A stretch of 64,000 nt of DNA. Source: Streptomyces sp. NBC_00162 (GTDB lineage: Bacteria > Actinomycetota > Actinomycetes > Streptomycetales > Streptomycetaceae). Location: contig NZ_CP102509.1 in assembly GCF_024611995.1 (NCBI RefSeq), forward strand, positions 6,820,001 through 6,884,000, written 5' to 3'. Each line of letters opens with the position of its first letter. Position 1 is the stretch's first letter. Shown here piece after piece: positions 37,339 to 46,680 of the stretch. The notes beneath the pieces are model-generated. The model did not search any database and was not told the DNA's origin. It worked only from the letters and a program-made list of their open reading frames with translations. A program made the translations under genes and the position numbers.

Positions 37339-40151
37339 GCCGCCACCGCAGCCCGCGAGCGGACCTGCAGCTTCGCCAGGATGTGCGACACGTGCGTCTG
37401 CACCGTCCGCCGGGAGAGGAACAGCGCACTCGCGATCTCCGGATTGGAGCGGCCCTGCGCCACCAGCAGCGCCACCTTCAGCTCGGCCGGGGTCAGCGCC
37501 TCCCAGCCGTTCGCCGGCCGCCGCCGCGCCGACCGGCTGCCCCGGCGCACCCCCAGGCTCCGCAGCCGGGCATCGGCCCGGGCCACGTCCCACCGCGCCC
37601 CGAGGTCCTCGTACGCCGCCACCGCGCGGGTCAGCGCCGACCGCGACCCGGCCAGGTCGCCGTGCCAGGCCCGCGCCACCGCCAGGTCCTCCAGCGTGTG
37701 TCCCAGCATCAGCGGCCACCCGCCGCGCTCCCCGAGCAGCACCGCCTCCGCCAGCAGGTCCGGATCCTGCGCGAACAGGCCCCGGCAGCGCAGCAGCGCC
37801 AGCGCCGGACCCGGATGGTCCGGCAGCGCCGCCGCGATGCGCCCGCACGCCGCCACCGCCTCCCGCGCCGTGCCGCTCTCCCCGCTCTCCAGGGCCAGCC
37901 GGACGATCTCCGACAGCACCCAGGGCCGCTCGTACGACACCAGGTCCTCCGCTGCCTCCGCGCCGTCCGTCGGCCCGGGCCGCAGCGCGCGCAGCGCGTC
38001 GGCCGGGCGGCCGTCCCGCTCCGCCAACAGGGCCCGCGCCAGCTGGACGTGGGAGGCGTACCGGCGTGCCCCGGGCGTGGCGAAGGCGTCGTCCGGCAGG
38101 CCCGCGAGCTCCGCCTGCGCCGCCTCCCGCTCGCCGCGGTGGCCCAGCACCAGCGCCCGCAGCCCGTGCACCACCACCGGCAGCCAGCCGTCGGACACCG
38201 GAAGACCGCACGCCCGGGCCACCGCGGACAGGGCCTCGTCCCAGTCGCCGAGCCGGTAGTGGAACTCGGCGAGCCGGGCCTCGGTCACCACCAGCCGCCC
38301 CGTGGAGCCGGTCGCGGCCGCCAGCTCCCGTGCCTCCCGCAGGGCGGCGGCCACGATCTCCGGCTCGTCGAAGCGCATGTGGCCCTCCGCCTGGTTCGCC
38401 AGCAGCAGCAACCGCATGTCGTTGGCGGCCGGGCTGCGCCGCGCGCAGACGATCCCCTCCGCGACCTGGTGCAGCGAGTCCCGGCCGCGGCCCAGGTGGA
38501 ACAGCGCGTACGACAGGGCGTGATGGGCCTCCGCCGCGCACAGCGGATCGGCCAGCCGCCGCGCCCGCGCCACCAGCGGCCCGGCCAGCGCGAAGGCCTC
38601 GGCCGCCCGGTGCAGATCGGCCAGCGCCAGCACCCGGCAGGCTTCCAGCCTGAGCCGCCAGGCCGCCGAGGGGAACTCCTCGGCCAGGGCCCGCTCGGTG
38701 ACGTCCAGGGAGCGGGCCATGTCCCCCTGGATCATCAGGGCCGACACCAGTTTGAAGTCCACCGCCGCCCGCCGGTCGGGATCCGCGGTCCGGGCCCGCA
38801 GCGCCTCGAGGAGACCCGCCGACTCCGGGCGGCGCAGCATCAGGGCCGCGTCCGCCAGCTGCTCCTCCAGCGCCTCCCGCGTCCGCGGCTCCCGCGGGTC
38901 GCCCTGCGCGATGGCCCGCTCCAGCAGTTCGGCCGCCGCGCCCGGCGCCGCGGCGATCAGCGCCGGCGCCGCGTCGGCCAGCCAGCGCACCGCCCACGGG
39001 CTCAGCCGTCCGGCGCGCACCAGCTGCCCGGCGGTCCGCGCCGGATCCAGCCCGGCCTGGGAGAAGGCCCGTGCGGCATCCTGGTGCAGGGCCGTGCGCA
39101 GCGCCCCGGGGGTCTCGGCGGACAGCACCCGCCGCAGCGCCGGGTGCCGGAAGCGCAGCAGGTCCCCGGTGTCCTCCAGCAGCCCCGCCGCCAGCGGCTC
39201 CTCAAGGCCCGCGAGCAACTCCCGTGCTGGCCTGGCCTGTACGAGGGCCAGCTCGTGCGCGGTGAAGGCCGGACCCAGCAGTGCGGCGTGCCGCAGGGTG
39301 GTGCGCGCCGGCCGGGGGAGCCAGTCGAGCCCCCGGCCCAGGGAGGCGGGCGGCGCCGGCAACTCGGCCACGGGGACGGACAGTTCCGCGCAGCCCGCCT
39401 CGACCCGGACGAGCCCGGACCACTGGGCGAGGAGCTCCCGCAGCAGCCGGGGATTGCCGCCCGCCTGCTCCGCCGCCTCCCGCAGTCGCGGCCCGGGCGG
39501 CGCCCCCACCAGGTCGCGGACCAGTTCGGCCGACTCCGCCGCCGTCAGCGGCTCCAGCCGGACCGTGCGCCCGCCCACCGCCGCGCAAAGCCGCTCCGCC
39601 CCGGGCCTGCGGGGCAGCGGCCGCCGGGTCGCCGCCAGCATCAGCGGGAGCCGGCCGGCCGCCGCCGTCCCGGCCAGCCGCCGCCACAGGAGCAGGCTGG
39701 CCGCATCCGCCCAGTGCGCGTCGTCCAGCACCAGCAGCAGCGGCCGCTGGGCGCACCACTCCTCGACGCGGGCCGTCAGCAGGTCCATCGCTGCCAGCAG
39801 CGCGCCGCCGGGCTCGGTCGCCGCCTCGGCCTCCCGCAGCAGGCCGACGACCGAGGCCCGGGCGGGACCCGCCGGGTGCACGCAGTCCAGTACGGCCCGC
39901 AGCGGCAGGTCCACCGCGAGGGCGTCGGCCGCCGCGTACCGGACCCGGCAGCCGAGCGCCGCCGCCTGGGCGAGGGCCTCCCGTACGAAGGCGGTCCGGC
40001 CCGCGCCGGGTTCGCCCTCCACGGTCAGGCAGCCTCCGCCGCCCTCCGCACCCCCGCGCACCCATTCCCGTAACTCTTCATGATGCTGCTCTCGCCCGAC
40101 CCGCACGTCGGCGGTCCTTCCGGTCACATCGCGCCGGTCACAGGATGCCAC
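37299..40151 (-). CDS. LuxR-family ATP-binding regulator (LAL/MalT-like)
   Basis: A 950-residue large ATP-binding LuxR regulator. N-terminal AAA-like ATPase: Walker A region GEPGAGRT (residues 46-53) has Arg52 in place of the usual Lys; Walker B PLLLVLDDAHWAD is intact. A long helical, TPR-like middle follows (about 380-860, e.g. ALSYALFHLGRGRDSLHQVAE), then the C-terminal LuxR helix-turn-helix (LTPAELKVALLVAQGRSNPEI, SRRTVQTHVSHILAKLQV). Such proteins activate transcription on binding ATP and an inducer. The Lys-to-Arg change may weaken ATP binding. Target genes unknown; its 3' end overlaps the sigma gene. Confidence 0.93.
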   Translation of the reverse strand: MASCDRRDVTGRTADVRVGREQHHEELREWVRGGAEGGGGCLTVEGEPGAGRTAFVREALAQAAALGCRVRYAAADALAVDLPLRAVLDCVHPAGPARASVVGLLREAEAATEPGGALLAAMDLLTARVEEWCAQRPLLLVLDDAHWADAASLLLWRRLAGTAAAGRLPLMLAATRRPLPRRPGAERLCAAVGGRTVRLEPLTAAESAELVRDLVGAPPGPRLREAAEQAGGNPRLLRELLAQWSGLVRVEAGCAELSVPVAELPAPPASLGRGLDWLPRPARTTLRHAALLGPAFTAHELALVQARPARELLAGLEEPLAAGLLEDTGDLLRFRHPALRRVLSAETPGALRTALHQDAARAFSQAGLDPARTAGQLVRAGRLSPWAVRWLADAAPALIAAAPGAAAELLERAIAQGDPREPRTREALEEQLADAALMLRRPESAGLLEALRARTADPDRRAAVDFKLVSALMIQGDMARSLDVTERALAEEFPSAAWRLRLEACRVLALADLHRAAEAFALAGPLVARARRLADPLCAAEAHHALSYALFHLGRGRDSLHQVAEGIVCARRSPAANDMRLLLLANQAEGHMRFDEPEIVAAALREARELAAATGSTGRLVVTEARLAEFHYRLGDWDEALSAVARACGLPVSDGWLPVVVHGLRALVLGHRGEREAAQAELAGLPDDAFATPGARRYASHVQLARALLAERDGRPADALRALRPGPTDGAEAAEDLVSYERPWVLSEIVRLALESGESGTAREAVAACGRIAAALPDHPGPALALLRCRGLFAQDPDLLAEAVLLGERGGWPLMLGHTLEDLAVARAWHGDLAGSRSALTRAVAAYEDLGARWDVARADARLRSLGVRRGSRSARRRPANGWEALTPAELKVALLVAQGRSNPEIASALFLSRRTVQTHVSHILAKLQVRSRAAVAAQAAARASGAPGP

Positions 40152-40163
40152 GCGGCGCCACCG

Positions 40164-41399
40164 TCAGTACCGGGGAGGATGCTGGCCCGGAGGTGAACTG
40201 TGCACGCCCGCACGGTACTTCGGTATCCGCACGGTGACCTTCAGACCGGCCCCGATGCCCGTCTCGATCACCGGCCCGTAGTCGTCCCCGTACACCTGCC
40301 GGATCCGCTCGTCGACATTGGGCAGCCCGATGCCGGAGGAGGAGCCGGCGTGTTCCCCGGCCAGGATCCGGCGCAGCAGTGCCGGGTCCATCCCGATCCC
40401 GTTGTCCTCGACGGTGATCACCGCCTCGGCGCCCGCGTCGCGCGCGGTGATGGTGATCCGGCACTCCTCGGGGGAGTCCTCCAGCCCGTGTTTCACGGCG
40501 TTCTCCACCAGCGGCTGGAGGCACAGGAACGGCAGCGCCACCGGCAGCACCTCCGGCGCCACCTGCAAGGTCACCTTCAGGCGGTCCCCGAACCGGGCCC
40601 CGGCCAGTGCCAGATACTGCTCGACGGAACGCAACTCCTCGGCGAGCGTGGTGAATTCACCGTGCCGGCGGAAGGAGTACCGGGTGAAGTCCGCGAACTC
40701 CAGCAGCAGGTCACGGGCCCGCTCCGGATCCGTCCGGACGAACGAGGCGATCGCGGCCAGCGAGTTGAAGATGAAGTGCGGGGAGATCTGCGCCCGCAGC
40801 GCCTTGATCTCCGCCTCCATCAGCCGGGTCCGCGACCGGTCCAGCTCCGAGAGCTCCAGCTGTACGGAGACCCACCGCGCGACCTCCGTAGCGGCCCGCA
40901 CCAGTACCGCCGACTCCCGGGACCCGTAGGCCACCAGCGCCCCCAGCATCCCGTCCTCGCCCGTGAGCGGGGCCACCACCGCCCACTTCAGCGGACAGTC
41001 GGGCCGCTGGCACTCGGTCCGCACGCTCTGGCTGCGCCCCGACTCCAGCATCACCGCCACCCGGGCCATCGCCCGCCGCTGGTGGTGGTCGGCGCCCGGG
41101 CCGTCCCAGGCCAGCACCGACTCCCGGTCGGTCAGGCACAGCGCCTCCGTGCCCAGCAGCGACCGCAGCCGCCGGGAGGCCTTGCGGGCGGCGTCCTCGG
41201 TCAGCCCGGCCCGCAGCGGGGGAGCGGCCAGCGAAGCCGTGTGCAGGGTGTGGAAGGTGGCCCGCTCCACCGGCGTCCCGAGGTCGAGGCCGGCCGCCCG
41301 CTCACCGCGCCGGGCATGCCACCGGCCCGCCAGCCAGCCCGCGCCCAGCAGCAGGGCCGCGGCCGCGACCGCCAGCACCACGAGAGCCGTTCCGCTCAC
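40164..41399 (-). CDS. LytS-type sensor histidine kinase
   Basis: A 411-residue kinase with one N-terminal membrane helix (ALVVLAVAAAALLLGAGWLAG), a GAF-like sensory domain (about 45-175) including a Cys pair (TECQRPDCPLKW, Cys130 and Cys135), the His_kinase phospho-site ISPHFIFNSLAAIASF (His208) and a C-terminal ATPase domain (LQPLVENAVKHGLED, VEDNGIGMD, SSGIGLPNVDERI). GTG start at 41399, overlapping the symporter stop by 4 nt. The response regulator is encoded at 43706-44548. The Cys pair suggests possible redox or metal sensing (inference). Confidence 0.92.
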   Translation of the reverse strand: MSGTALVVLAVAAAALLLGAGWLAGRWHARRGERAAGLDLGTPVERATFHTLHTASLAAPPLRAGLTEDAARKASRRLRSLLGTEALCLTDRESVLAWDGPGADHHQRRAMARVAVMLESGRSQSVRTECQRPDCPLKWAVVAPLTGEDGMLGALVAYGSRESAVLVRAATEVARWVSVQLELSELDRSRTRLMEAEIKALRAQISPHFIFNSLAAIASFVRTDPERARDLLLEFADFTRYSFRRHGEFTTLAEELRSVEQYLALAGARFGDRLKVTLQVAPEVLPVALPFLCLQPLVENAVKHGLEDSPEECRITITARDAGAEAVITVEDNGIGMDPALLRRILAGEHAGSSSGIGLPNVDERIRQVYGDDYGPVIETGIGAGLKVTVRIPKYRAGVHSSPPGQHPPRY

Positions 41400-43129
41400 C
41401 GGACACCTCCCGCCCGGTCCCCGGCCACCACGTTCTCCGGCAGGTGCAGCCGCGCCAGGGTGGCCGCCGTCCCCGCCGGAATCCGCGACCGGGTGCCCAG
41501 CGACACCAGCACCATCGTCAGGAACCCGAGCGGCACCGACCACGCCGCGGGCCACGCCAGCAGGGTGTGCACCCAGCCCGCCGGGGCCAGCCCGCCCCGG
41601 GTCGCCAGCACCGCGCTGAGCGCCGCCCCGCCGCCCGTGACCAGCCCGGCCACCGCGCCGGGCGGGGTCAGCCGCGGCCACCAGATGCCCAGCACCAGCA
41701 GCGGACAGAACGACGAGGCCGACACCGCGAAGGCCAGCCCCACCGCGTCCGCCACCGGCACGTCTCGGGCCGCCACGCTCCCGGCCAGCGGCACCAGGAT
41801 CGCCAGCAGCACCGCGAAGCGGAAACTGCGCACCCCGCGCGTCGGCAGCAGGTCCTGGTGCAGCACCCCCGCCACCGCCATGGTCAGCCCCGAGGCCGTC
41901 GACAGGAACGCCGCGAAGGCGCCGCCGGCCAGCAGCGCCCCCAGCAGCTCCCCGAGCAGCCCGCCCAGCATCCGTTCGGGCAGGACCAGCACCGCCGCGT
42001 CCGCGTCGCCGGTGAGGGCGAGCTCGGGCGCGTAGATCCGGCCCAGCGCCCCGTACACCGGCGGCAGCAGGTAGAAGACCCCGACGAGGCCGAGCACGAC
42101 CAGCGTGGTGCGCCGCGCGGCCCGCCCGTTGGGGCTGGTGTAGAAGCGCACCGCGACGTGCGGCAGGCCCATGGTCCCGAGGAAGGTGGCCAGGATCAGC
42201 CCGTACGTCGCGTACAGCCGGTACCCCCAGTGGTCCCCGGACAGCGGCTCCGACCAGCTGGACACGCCGAGGCCCGCCTCCGCCCGGGTGTCGGGGACGG
42301 GCGTGTCCGGGGCGAACTCCAGCCGCGCGTTCGCCCGTACGGAATGCTGCCCGGCCGCGAGGGTCAGCGGGGCCGCCTCATACGTCCGCCCGTCCACCTG
42401 CCCGCTCACCGTCAGCGCGAGCGGCTCCGCCACCGACAGCCGGACGTCCTCGGCCACCGTGACGGAGGTGTGCTCGCGGAAGACGGCCGGTGCGTCGAAG
42501 GTGGCCCGCGGCGCGCCGTCCCCGGCCCACGCGGCGACCAGGAAGAAGGCGGGCACCAGCAGCGCGGTGAGTTTGAGCCAGTACTGGAAGGCCTGCACGA
42601 AGGTGATGCTGCGCATCCCGCCGGCGGCCACGGCCGCGCTCACCACGAAGGCCACCACCACCCCGCCCACCCAGTGCGGGGCCCCGGTCAGGATCTCCAG
42701 GGTCAGGCCCGCGCCCTGCAACTGCGGCAGCAGGTACAGCCAGCCGACCCCGACCACGAACAGCACCGCGATCCGGCGCACGGCCTGGGACTCCAGCCGG
42801 GCCTCGGCGAAGTCCGGCAGCGTGTACGCGCCCGAGCGGCGCAGCGGGGCCGCCACCAGCACGAGCAGCACCAGGTACCCGGCCGTGTAGCCCACCGGGT
42901 ACCAGAGCATCTCGGGCCCCTGGAGCAGCACCAGCCCGGCCACCCCGAGGAAGGACGCGGCGGAGAGGTACTCCCCGCTGATCGCGGCGGCGTTGAGGCG
43001 GGGCCCGACGGTGCGGGAGGCGACGTAGAAGTCGGAGGTGGTCCGGGATATCCGCAGCCCGAGCGCGCCGACGAGCACGGTGGCCAGGACGACGACGGCG
43101 ACCGCGGTCAGCGCGTACGTCTGATTCAC
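41396..43129 (-). CDS. Sodium:solute symporter (cation/acetate ActP-like)
   Basis: A 577-residue SSS-family permease with about 13 membrane segments: start VNQTYALTAVAVVVLATVLV, SDFYVASRTVGPRLNAAAISGEYLSAASFLG, YLLPQLQGAG, GGMRSITFVQAFQYWLK, MGLPHVAVRFYT and PPGAVAGLVTGGGAAL. The large extracytoplasmic loop (about residues 205-300) is typical of ActP-type acetate/pyruvate symporters. GTG at 43129 follows GAAGGACC. It is coupled to the LytS kinase, so substrate uptake and sensing are likely linked, as in BtsSR/YpdAB-like pyruvate systems; that parallel is inference. Confidence 0.93.
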   Translation of the reverse strand: MNQTYALTAVAVVVLATVLVGALGLRISRTTSDFYVASRTVGPRLNAAAISGEYLSAASFLGVAGLVLLQGPEMLWYPVGYTAGYLVLLVLVAAPLRRSGAYTLPDFAEARLESQAVRRIAVLFVVGVGWLYLLPQLQGAGLTLEILTGAPHWVGGVVVAFVVSAAVAAGGMRSITFVQAFQYWLKLTALLVPAFFLVAAWAGDGAPRATFDAPAVFREHTSVTVAEDVRLSVAEPLALTVSGQVDGRTYEAAPLTLAAGQHSVRANARLEFAPDTPVPDTRAEAGLGVSSWSEPLSGDHWGYRLYATYGLILATFLGTMGLPHVAVRFYTSPNGRAARRTTLVVLGLVGVFYLLPPVYGALGRIYAPELALTGDADAAVLVLPERMLGGLLGELLGALLAGGAFAAFLSTASGLTMAVAGVLHQDLLPTRGVRSFRFAVLLAILVPLAGSVAARDVPVADAVGLAFAVSASSFCPLLVLGIWWPRLTPPGAVAGLVTGGGAALSAVLATRGGLAPAGWVHTLLAWPAAWSVPLGFLTMVLVSLGTRSRIPAGTAATLARLHLPENVVAGDRAGGVR

Positions 43130-43215
43130 CGGTCGGTCCTTCGGCTGGGTGGAGGGTGACCGGAGTCTATGCACGCCCCCTGACCGGGCAACAGACGCGA
43201 TTCGGACCGGACGGC

Positions 43216-43491
43216 TCAGACGGCGGGGTCGCGGTGTTCCGCGCAGTCGCGCAGCGCGATCTCCAGCTCGACGTACGACTCCTCCGCCCGCCGGAAGGCC
43301 AGCGTCAGCGCGGCCTCCGCACGGGGCGGCACCTGGCCGCGGACCCCCTCGCCCGCCTCGTACAGGACGTCGGCCCAGCGCGCGGCGGCACTCCGCAGGC
43401 GGGCCAGCAGCGCCTCCGCCTCGGCCGGCCCGGCCGGCACGGTGCGCGGCAGCCCGGTCAGCGCGTCGAGCAGAGCCTGGATTTCGGACAT
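43216..43491 (-). CDS. Small conserved helical protein
   Basis: A 91-residue acidic protein made of predicted helices (SEIQALLDALTGL; AEAEALLARLRSAAARWADVL; AALTLAFRRAEESYVELEIALRDCAEH). I do not recognise a family. It lies 86 bp upstream of the symporter gene, in the same direction and inside the symporter/kinase/regulator locus, so it may be an accessory component. Confidence 0.65.
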   Translation of the reverse strand: MSEIQALLDALTGLPRTVPAGPAEAEALLARLRSAAARWADVLYEAGEGVRGQVPPRAEAALTLAFRRAEESYVELEIALRDCAEHRDPAV

Positions 43492-43705
43492 CTCGCTCCT
43501 CCCGCGCCGGAAGATCCACGATACGCGGGGCGGGTGACACCGGCGGGCCGTTCACCCCGGCGGTGCGGCCGACGGCACCGGGGGATCGCCGTACGCCCCT
43601 CGGCGTGCGACGAACGGTGCCGGGGCGCCGCCGGACGGTCGCCCGACCGCCGGGCGCCGCTCGGCTCGCTCGGCTCGGTCCGGCCCGGTCCCGCTCGGCC
43701 GGGGT

Positions 43706-44548
43706 TCAGCCGGTCGCCTGGCGCATCAGGAGGTCCCGCAGCTCCCGCGCGTGCCTGCGGCTCACCTGGAGTTCCGCGGACCCGACGCGGACCGTGGTGG
43801 TGCCCGCGTCCAGCCGGAGCTCGTCGATCCGGGCAAGGGCCACCAGATGGCGGCGGTGGATCCGCACGAACCCGCGCGCCGCCCACCGCTCCTCCAGCGT
43901 GGACAACGGGATGCGGACCAGGTGGCTGCCCTCGTCGGTGTGCAGGCGGGCGTAGTCGCCCTGGGCCTCGACATACGCGATGTCGGCGATCGCCACGAAC
44001 CGGGTGACGCCGCCCAGCTCGACGGCTATCTGGTCCGGCGTGCGGTCGGCGATGGTGACCTCGGCCGCCTGGCGCAGCGGCAGAGGTACGGCGGGAGCGG
44101 CGGCCGCGGCGGCGACCGGCGGCGCGCCCTCGGCGGCCACCGGCGCCTCCTCGGCCCGCCCCAGCTGCGCGCAGGCCCGCCGCACGGCCTCGGCCAGCCG
44201 CTCCGGACGCACGGGCTTGAGCACGTAGTCCACGGCCTTGAGGTCGAAGGCCTGTACGGCGAACCCCTCGTGGGCCGTGACGAACACGATCAGCGGCGGC
44301 CGCGCGAACCCGGCCAGCAGCCGGGCGATGTCGAGCCCGGTCAGCCCGGCCATGTGGATGTCGAGGAAGACCACGTCGATGCCGTCCGCGCCGTCCGGTC
44401 CGGCCTCCAGCGCCACGGTGATCCGGCGCAGCGCCTCGGTCGCGTCCGAGGCGCCCTCCGCGCTGCGGATCCGGGGATCGGAGCGCAGCAGGTAGAGGAG
44501 CTCCTCCAGGAGCGGCTTCTCGTCGTCGACGGCCAGTACACGCAGCAT
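43706..44548 (-). CDS. LytTR-family response regulator
   Basis: A 280-residue regulator. The receiver has VDDEK (8-12), Asp63 (VVFLDIHMAG), the VTAHEGFAVQAF switch and VDYVLKPVRPERL. An Ala/Pro linker (about 130-160) leads to a C-terminal LytTR DNA-binding domain (VEAQGDYARLHTDEGSHLVRIPL, FVRIHRRHLVAL, LQVSRRHARELRDLL). It pairs with the LytS kinase at 40164-41399 and probably controls the symporter between them. Confidence 0.94.
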   Translation of the reverse strand: MLRVLAVDDEKPLLEELLYLLRSDPRIRSAEGASDATEALRRITVALEAGPDGADGIDVVFLDIHMAGLTGLDIARLLAGFARPPLIVFVTAHEGFAVQAFDLKAVDYVLKPVRPERLAEAVRRACAQLGRAEEAPVAAEGAPPVAAAAAAPAVPLPLRQAAEVTIADRTPDQIAVELGGVTRFVAIADIAYVEAQGDYARLHTDEGSHLVRIPLSTLEERWAARGFVRIHRRHLVALARIDELRLDAGTTTVRVGSAELQVSRRHARELRDLLMRQATG

Positions 44549-44586
44549 GCGGGGAGTTTAGGAGGTGTTCCGCCAGGGCGGAACGG

Positions 44587-44626
44587 CGCGCGGCCCTGCC
44601 CCGGGGGATGAGGGCAGGGCCGCGCG
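44587..44626 (-). terminator. Hairpin terminator of the Yx(FWY)xxD lipoprotein gene
   Basis: Perfect 15-bp arms (CGCGCGGCCCTGCCC at 44587-44601 and its complement at 44612-44626) with a 10-nt loop, 17 nt downstream of the lipoprotein stop. Confidence 0.82.
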
Positions 44627-44642
44627 GTCAGGAGGTGGGGGG

Positions 44643-45560
44643 TTACTGGACGGTGATGAGCTTGCCGTCGGGGGAGACCGCGTACCAGGTGCCGCCGACG
44701 CCCTGGCCGTTGATGTCGCCCGGGTTCTTGTCACCGGTGAAGGTGTACACCGGCCAGCAGTCGACGGTCTGCTGCTTCTTGCCGTCCGGGCGGTCCAGCA
44801 CCAGGTAGTTCCGCTCGGTGATGCCCTTCACGTTGGCCTTGTCCACCGGGGGTACGACCGGCCACTTGGCCAGGCAGTCACCGACGCACTTGGAGACCAT
44901 CGGCCACGCGGTGTCCGGCTTGAACCGGTAGACCGTCATGCCCTTGCCGTCGACGATGTGGTCACCCAGCTTGGGGTCCTTCGCCACGGACAGCCCCGCA
45001 CCCGCCTCGGCCGCACCGCCCGCGGCCGGAGCCGCCTTCGCCGCCTTCTTGCCGTCGGGGGCGAACGCGAACCACACCCCGCCGACGCCCTGGCCGTTGA
45101 AGTCGCCCGCCTTGGCGTCCTTGTTGAAGCGGTACGCGGGCCAGCCGGCCACCGTCAGCTGCTTCGTGCCGTCGCTGCGCACCACCTCGCCCAGCAGCGC
45201 CGGGTCCATGCCCGCCGCGGCGGTGGCGTCGCCGGCCGCGACCACCGGCCAGGTCTTCGCGCAGTCCCCGTCGCAGTTCGACTTCGAGGGCTTGGCGGTG
45301 TCCTTGTCGAACCGGTAGAGGGTGAGACCGGCGGAGTCGGTGAGGACCGAGCCGATCTGGTCGCCGGTGGCGACCGCCAGCTGTCCGGCGGGCTTGGCGC
45401 CCGAGCCGTCCGCGGCGGAGGCCGGGGAGGAGGCCTCGGCAGCGGCCCCCGCAGGCTTGGCCGTGTCGGCGGCCTTGTCCTCCGACGGGCCGCAGGCGGT
45501 CGCCGCCAGGATGACGGCGACGGCGGCCGCGGCGAGGGTGGTTCCGCGCTTGATGCCCAT
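44643..45560 (-). CDS. Lipoprotein with repeated YxFxxD (COG4315-type) domains
   Basis: A 305-residue exported lipoprotein: signal MGIKRGTTLAAAAVAVILAATAC with lipobox Cys23, an Ala/Ser/Pro-rich spacer, and two tandem units of the secreted-repeat family (TLYRFDKD ... WPVVAAGD ... WPAYRFNKDAKAGDFNGQGVGG; TVYRFKPD ... WPVVPPVD ... WPVYTFTGDKNPGDINGQGVGG). Each unit carries a Cys pair (NCDGDC, KCVGDC). Function is not established for the family; a redox or haem-related extracellular role has been discussed. The longer frame to 45629 lacks a signal sequence, so the ATG at 45560 is used. Confidence 0.88.
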   Translation of the reverse strand: MGIKRGTTLAAAAVAVILAATACGPSEDKAADTAKPAGAAAEASSPASAADGSGAKPAGQLAVATGDQIGSVLTDSAGLTLYRFDKDTAKPSKSNCDGDCAKTWPVVAAGDATAAAGMDPALLGEVVRSDGTKQLTVAGWPAYRFNKDAKAGDFNGQGVGGVWFAFAPDGKKAAKAAPAAGGAAEAGAGLSVAKDPKLGDHIVDGKGMTVYRFKPDTAWPMVSKCVGDCLAKWPVVPPVDKANVKGITERNYLVLDRPDGKKQQTVDCWPVYTFTGDKNPGDINGQGVGGTWYAVSPDGKLITVQ

Positions 45561-45678
45561 GTTGATCTCTCCCACGTGTATGTCTGCTCCGCGCCGTCGC
45601 CCCAGCGGCGGCAACTGTGCACAGGACACGCCCTGGTGGGTTCGATCTGTTCAAGGCGATCGGTGTGGGCTGTTTCAC

Positions 45679-46680
45679 TCACCCGGCGGCGAACCCCGCC
45701 CGCCGCAGGGCCGTGGCCACAGCGAGGCCGAGTACCTGGTGTCCGGAGTCGTTGGGGTGCAGCCCGTCCTCCAGGTGCTCGGGACCGAGCAGGTCACGGC
45801 CGGGGAGCACGGCGAGCCGGTCGTCCCCGGCGGCGATCCGGTCCCGGGTGGCGCGCTCCATCGCGTCGCGCAGGGCGCCCAGGGTGGCGCCGAGCCGGTT
45901 CGGGGTGCGCTCGGCGTCGGGCCGCAGGACGGGGGAGACCAGCAGGAGCGGGGTCCGCGGATGCCCCTGGCGGACCAGATCGAGGAAGCAGCGCGTGGTC
46001 TCGTACAGCAGGGGCGCGGAGAAGGGCACCCGGGACCAGCAGTTGGTGCCGAACGCGAGGGTGAGGACGTCGGCGGGAAGGCCGGCGAGCTGTTCGGCGG
46101 TGGCGAGCTCGCCGCGGGCGGCGCCCGCGTAGCCGAGGTTGACCGTGTCCCAGCCCAGGGCCCGGCCGGTGACCGCGGGCCAGCCGTGGGCGGGCCGGGT
46201 GGACCACCAGCCCTCGGTGATGGAGTCCCCGTGCACCACCCAGCGCGGGGCGGGCGGCGGCGGCTCGAGGGGGCCGCCTATCCCGCGCAGGCCGAGGACC
46301 AGCGGGGACTGGGCTTCGGGCGGGTGGACGGTGAAGGGGCCCGTGCCGCCGCCCAGTTCGATGCGTACGACGGCCTCCGCGGCCGGTTCGGTGAACACCT
46401 CGCGGACCACCCCGTGCCGGTCCCACAGCGCGAATCCGTGCGCGAGGTCGCGCAGGGCGTCGGTCGGGCCGGGCACCGTGGCCCGGTAGCGGATCTCCAC
46501 CGCCCGCGCGGTCCCGGTGGTGAACTCGAGCCGCACCCCGATGGGCAGTGTGGCCCGCTCGCCGGTGTCCCAGGGCAGCCTCATGCTGTCGGCCGGGTCC
46601 GCCCGCACGGGCCGCCCCTTGTCGAGCCAGGCGACCCCCCGCAGGAACGGCCCGGGGTCCTGCCACAGATCCAGGTCCAT
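45679..46680 (-). CDS. SGNH/GDSL-family hydrolase 1
   Basis: A 333-residue two-domain esterase. Residues 1-140 form a beta-sandwich (LWQDPGPFLRGVAWLDKG, RLEFTTGTARAVEIRYRAT). The SGNH domain has block I VVHGDSITEGWW (Ser), block II NLGYAGAARGE (Gly), block III FGTNCWS (Asn) and block V EDGLHPNDSGHQVLG (Asp-x-x-His). It lacks a signal peptide. It is divergently placed from the amino-acid permease. A relative lies at 53615-54808; the two share layout but are clearly diverged. Confidence 0.9.
   Translation of the reverse strand: MDLDLWQDPGPFLRGVAWLDKGRPVRADPADSMRLPWDTGERATLPIGVRLEFTTGTARAVEIRYRATVPGPTDALRDLAHGFALWDRHGVVREVFTEPAAEAVVRIELGGGTGPFTVHPPEAQSPLVLGLRGIGGPLEPPPPAPRWVVHGDSITEGWWSTRPAHGWPAVTGRALGWDTVNLGYAGAARGELATAEQLAGLPADVLTLAFGTNCWSRVPFSAPLLYETTRCFLDLVRQGHPRTPLLLVSPVLRPDAERTPNRLGATLGALRDAMERATRDRIAAGDDRLAVLPGRDLLGPEHLEDGLHPNDSGHQVLGLAVATALRRAGFAAG

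Noticed and set aside
37383..40073. 896-codon plus-strand frame antisense to the LAL gene
   Set aside because: Very Arg/Pro/Gln-rich with no domain; the minus strand has a full LAL regulator with HTH.
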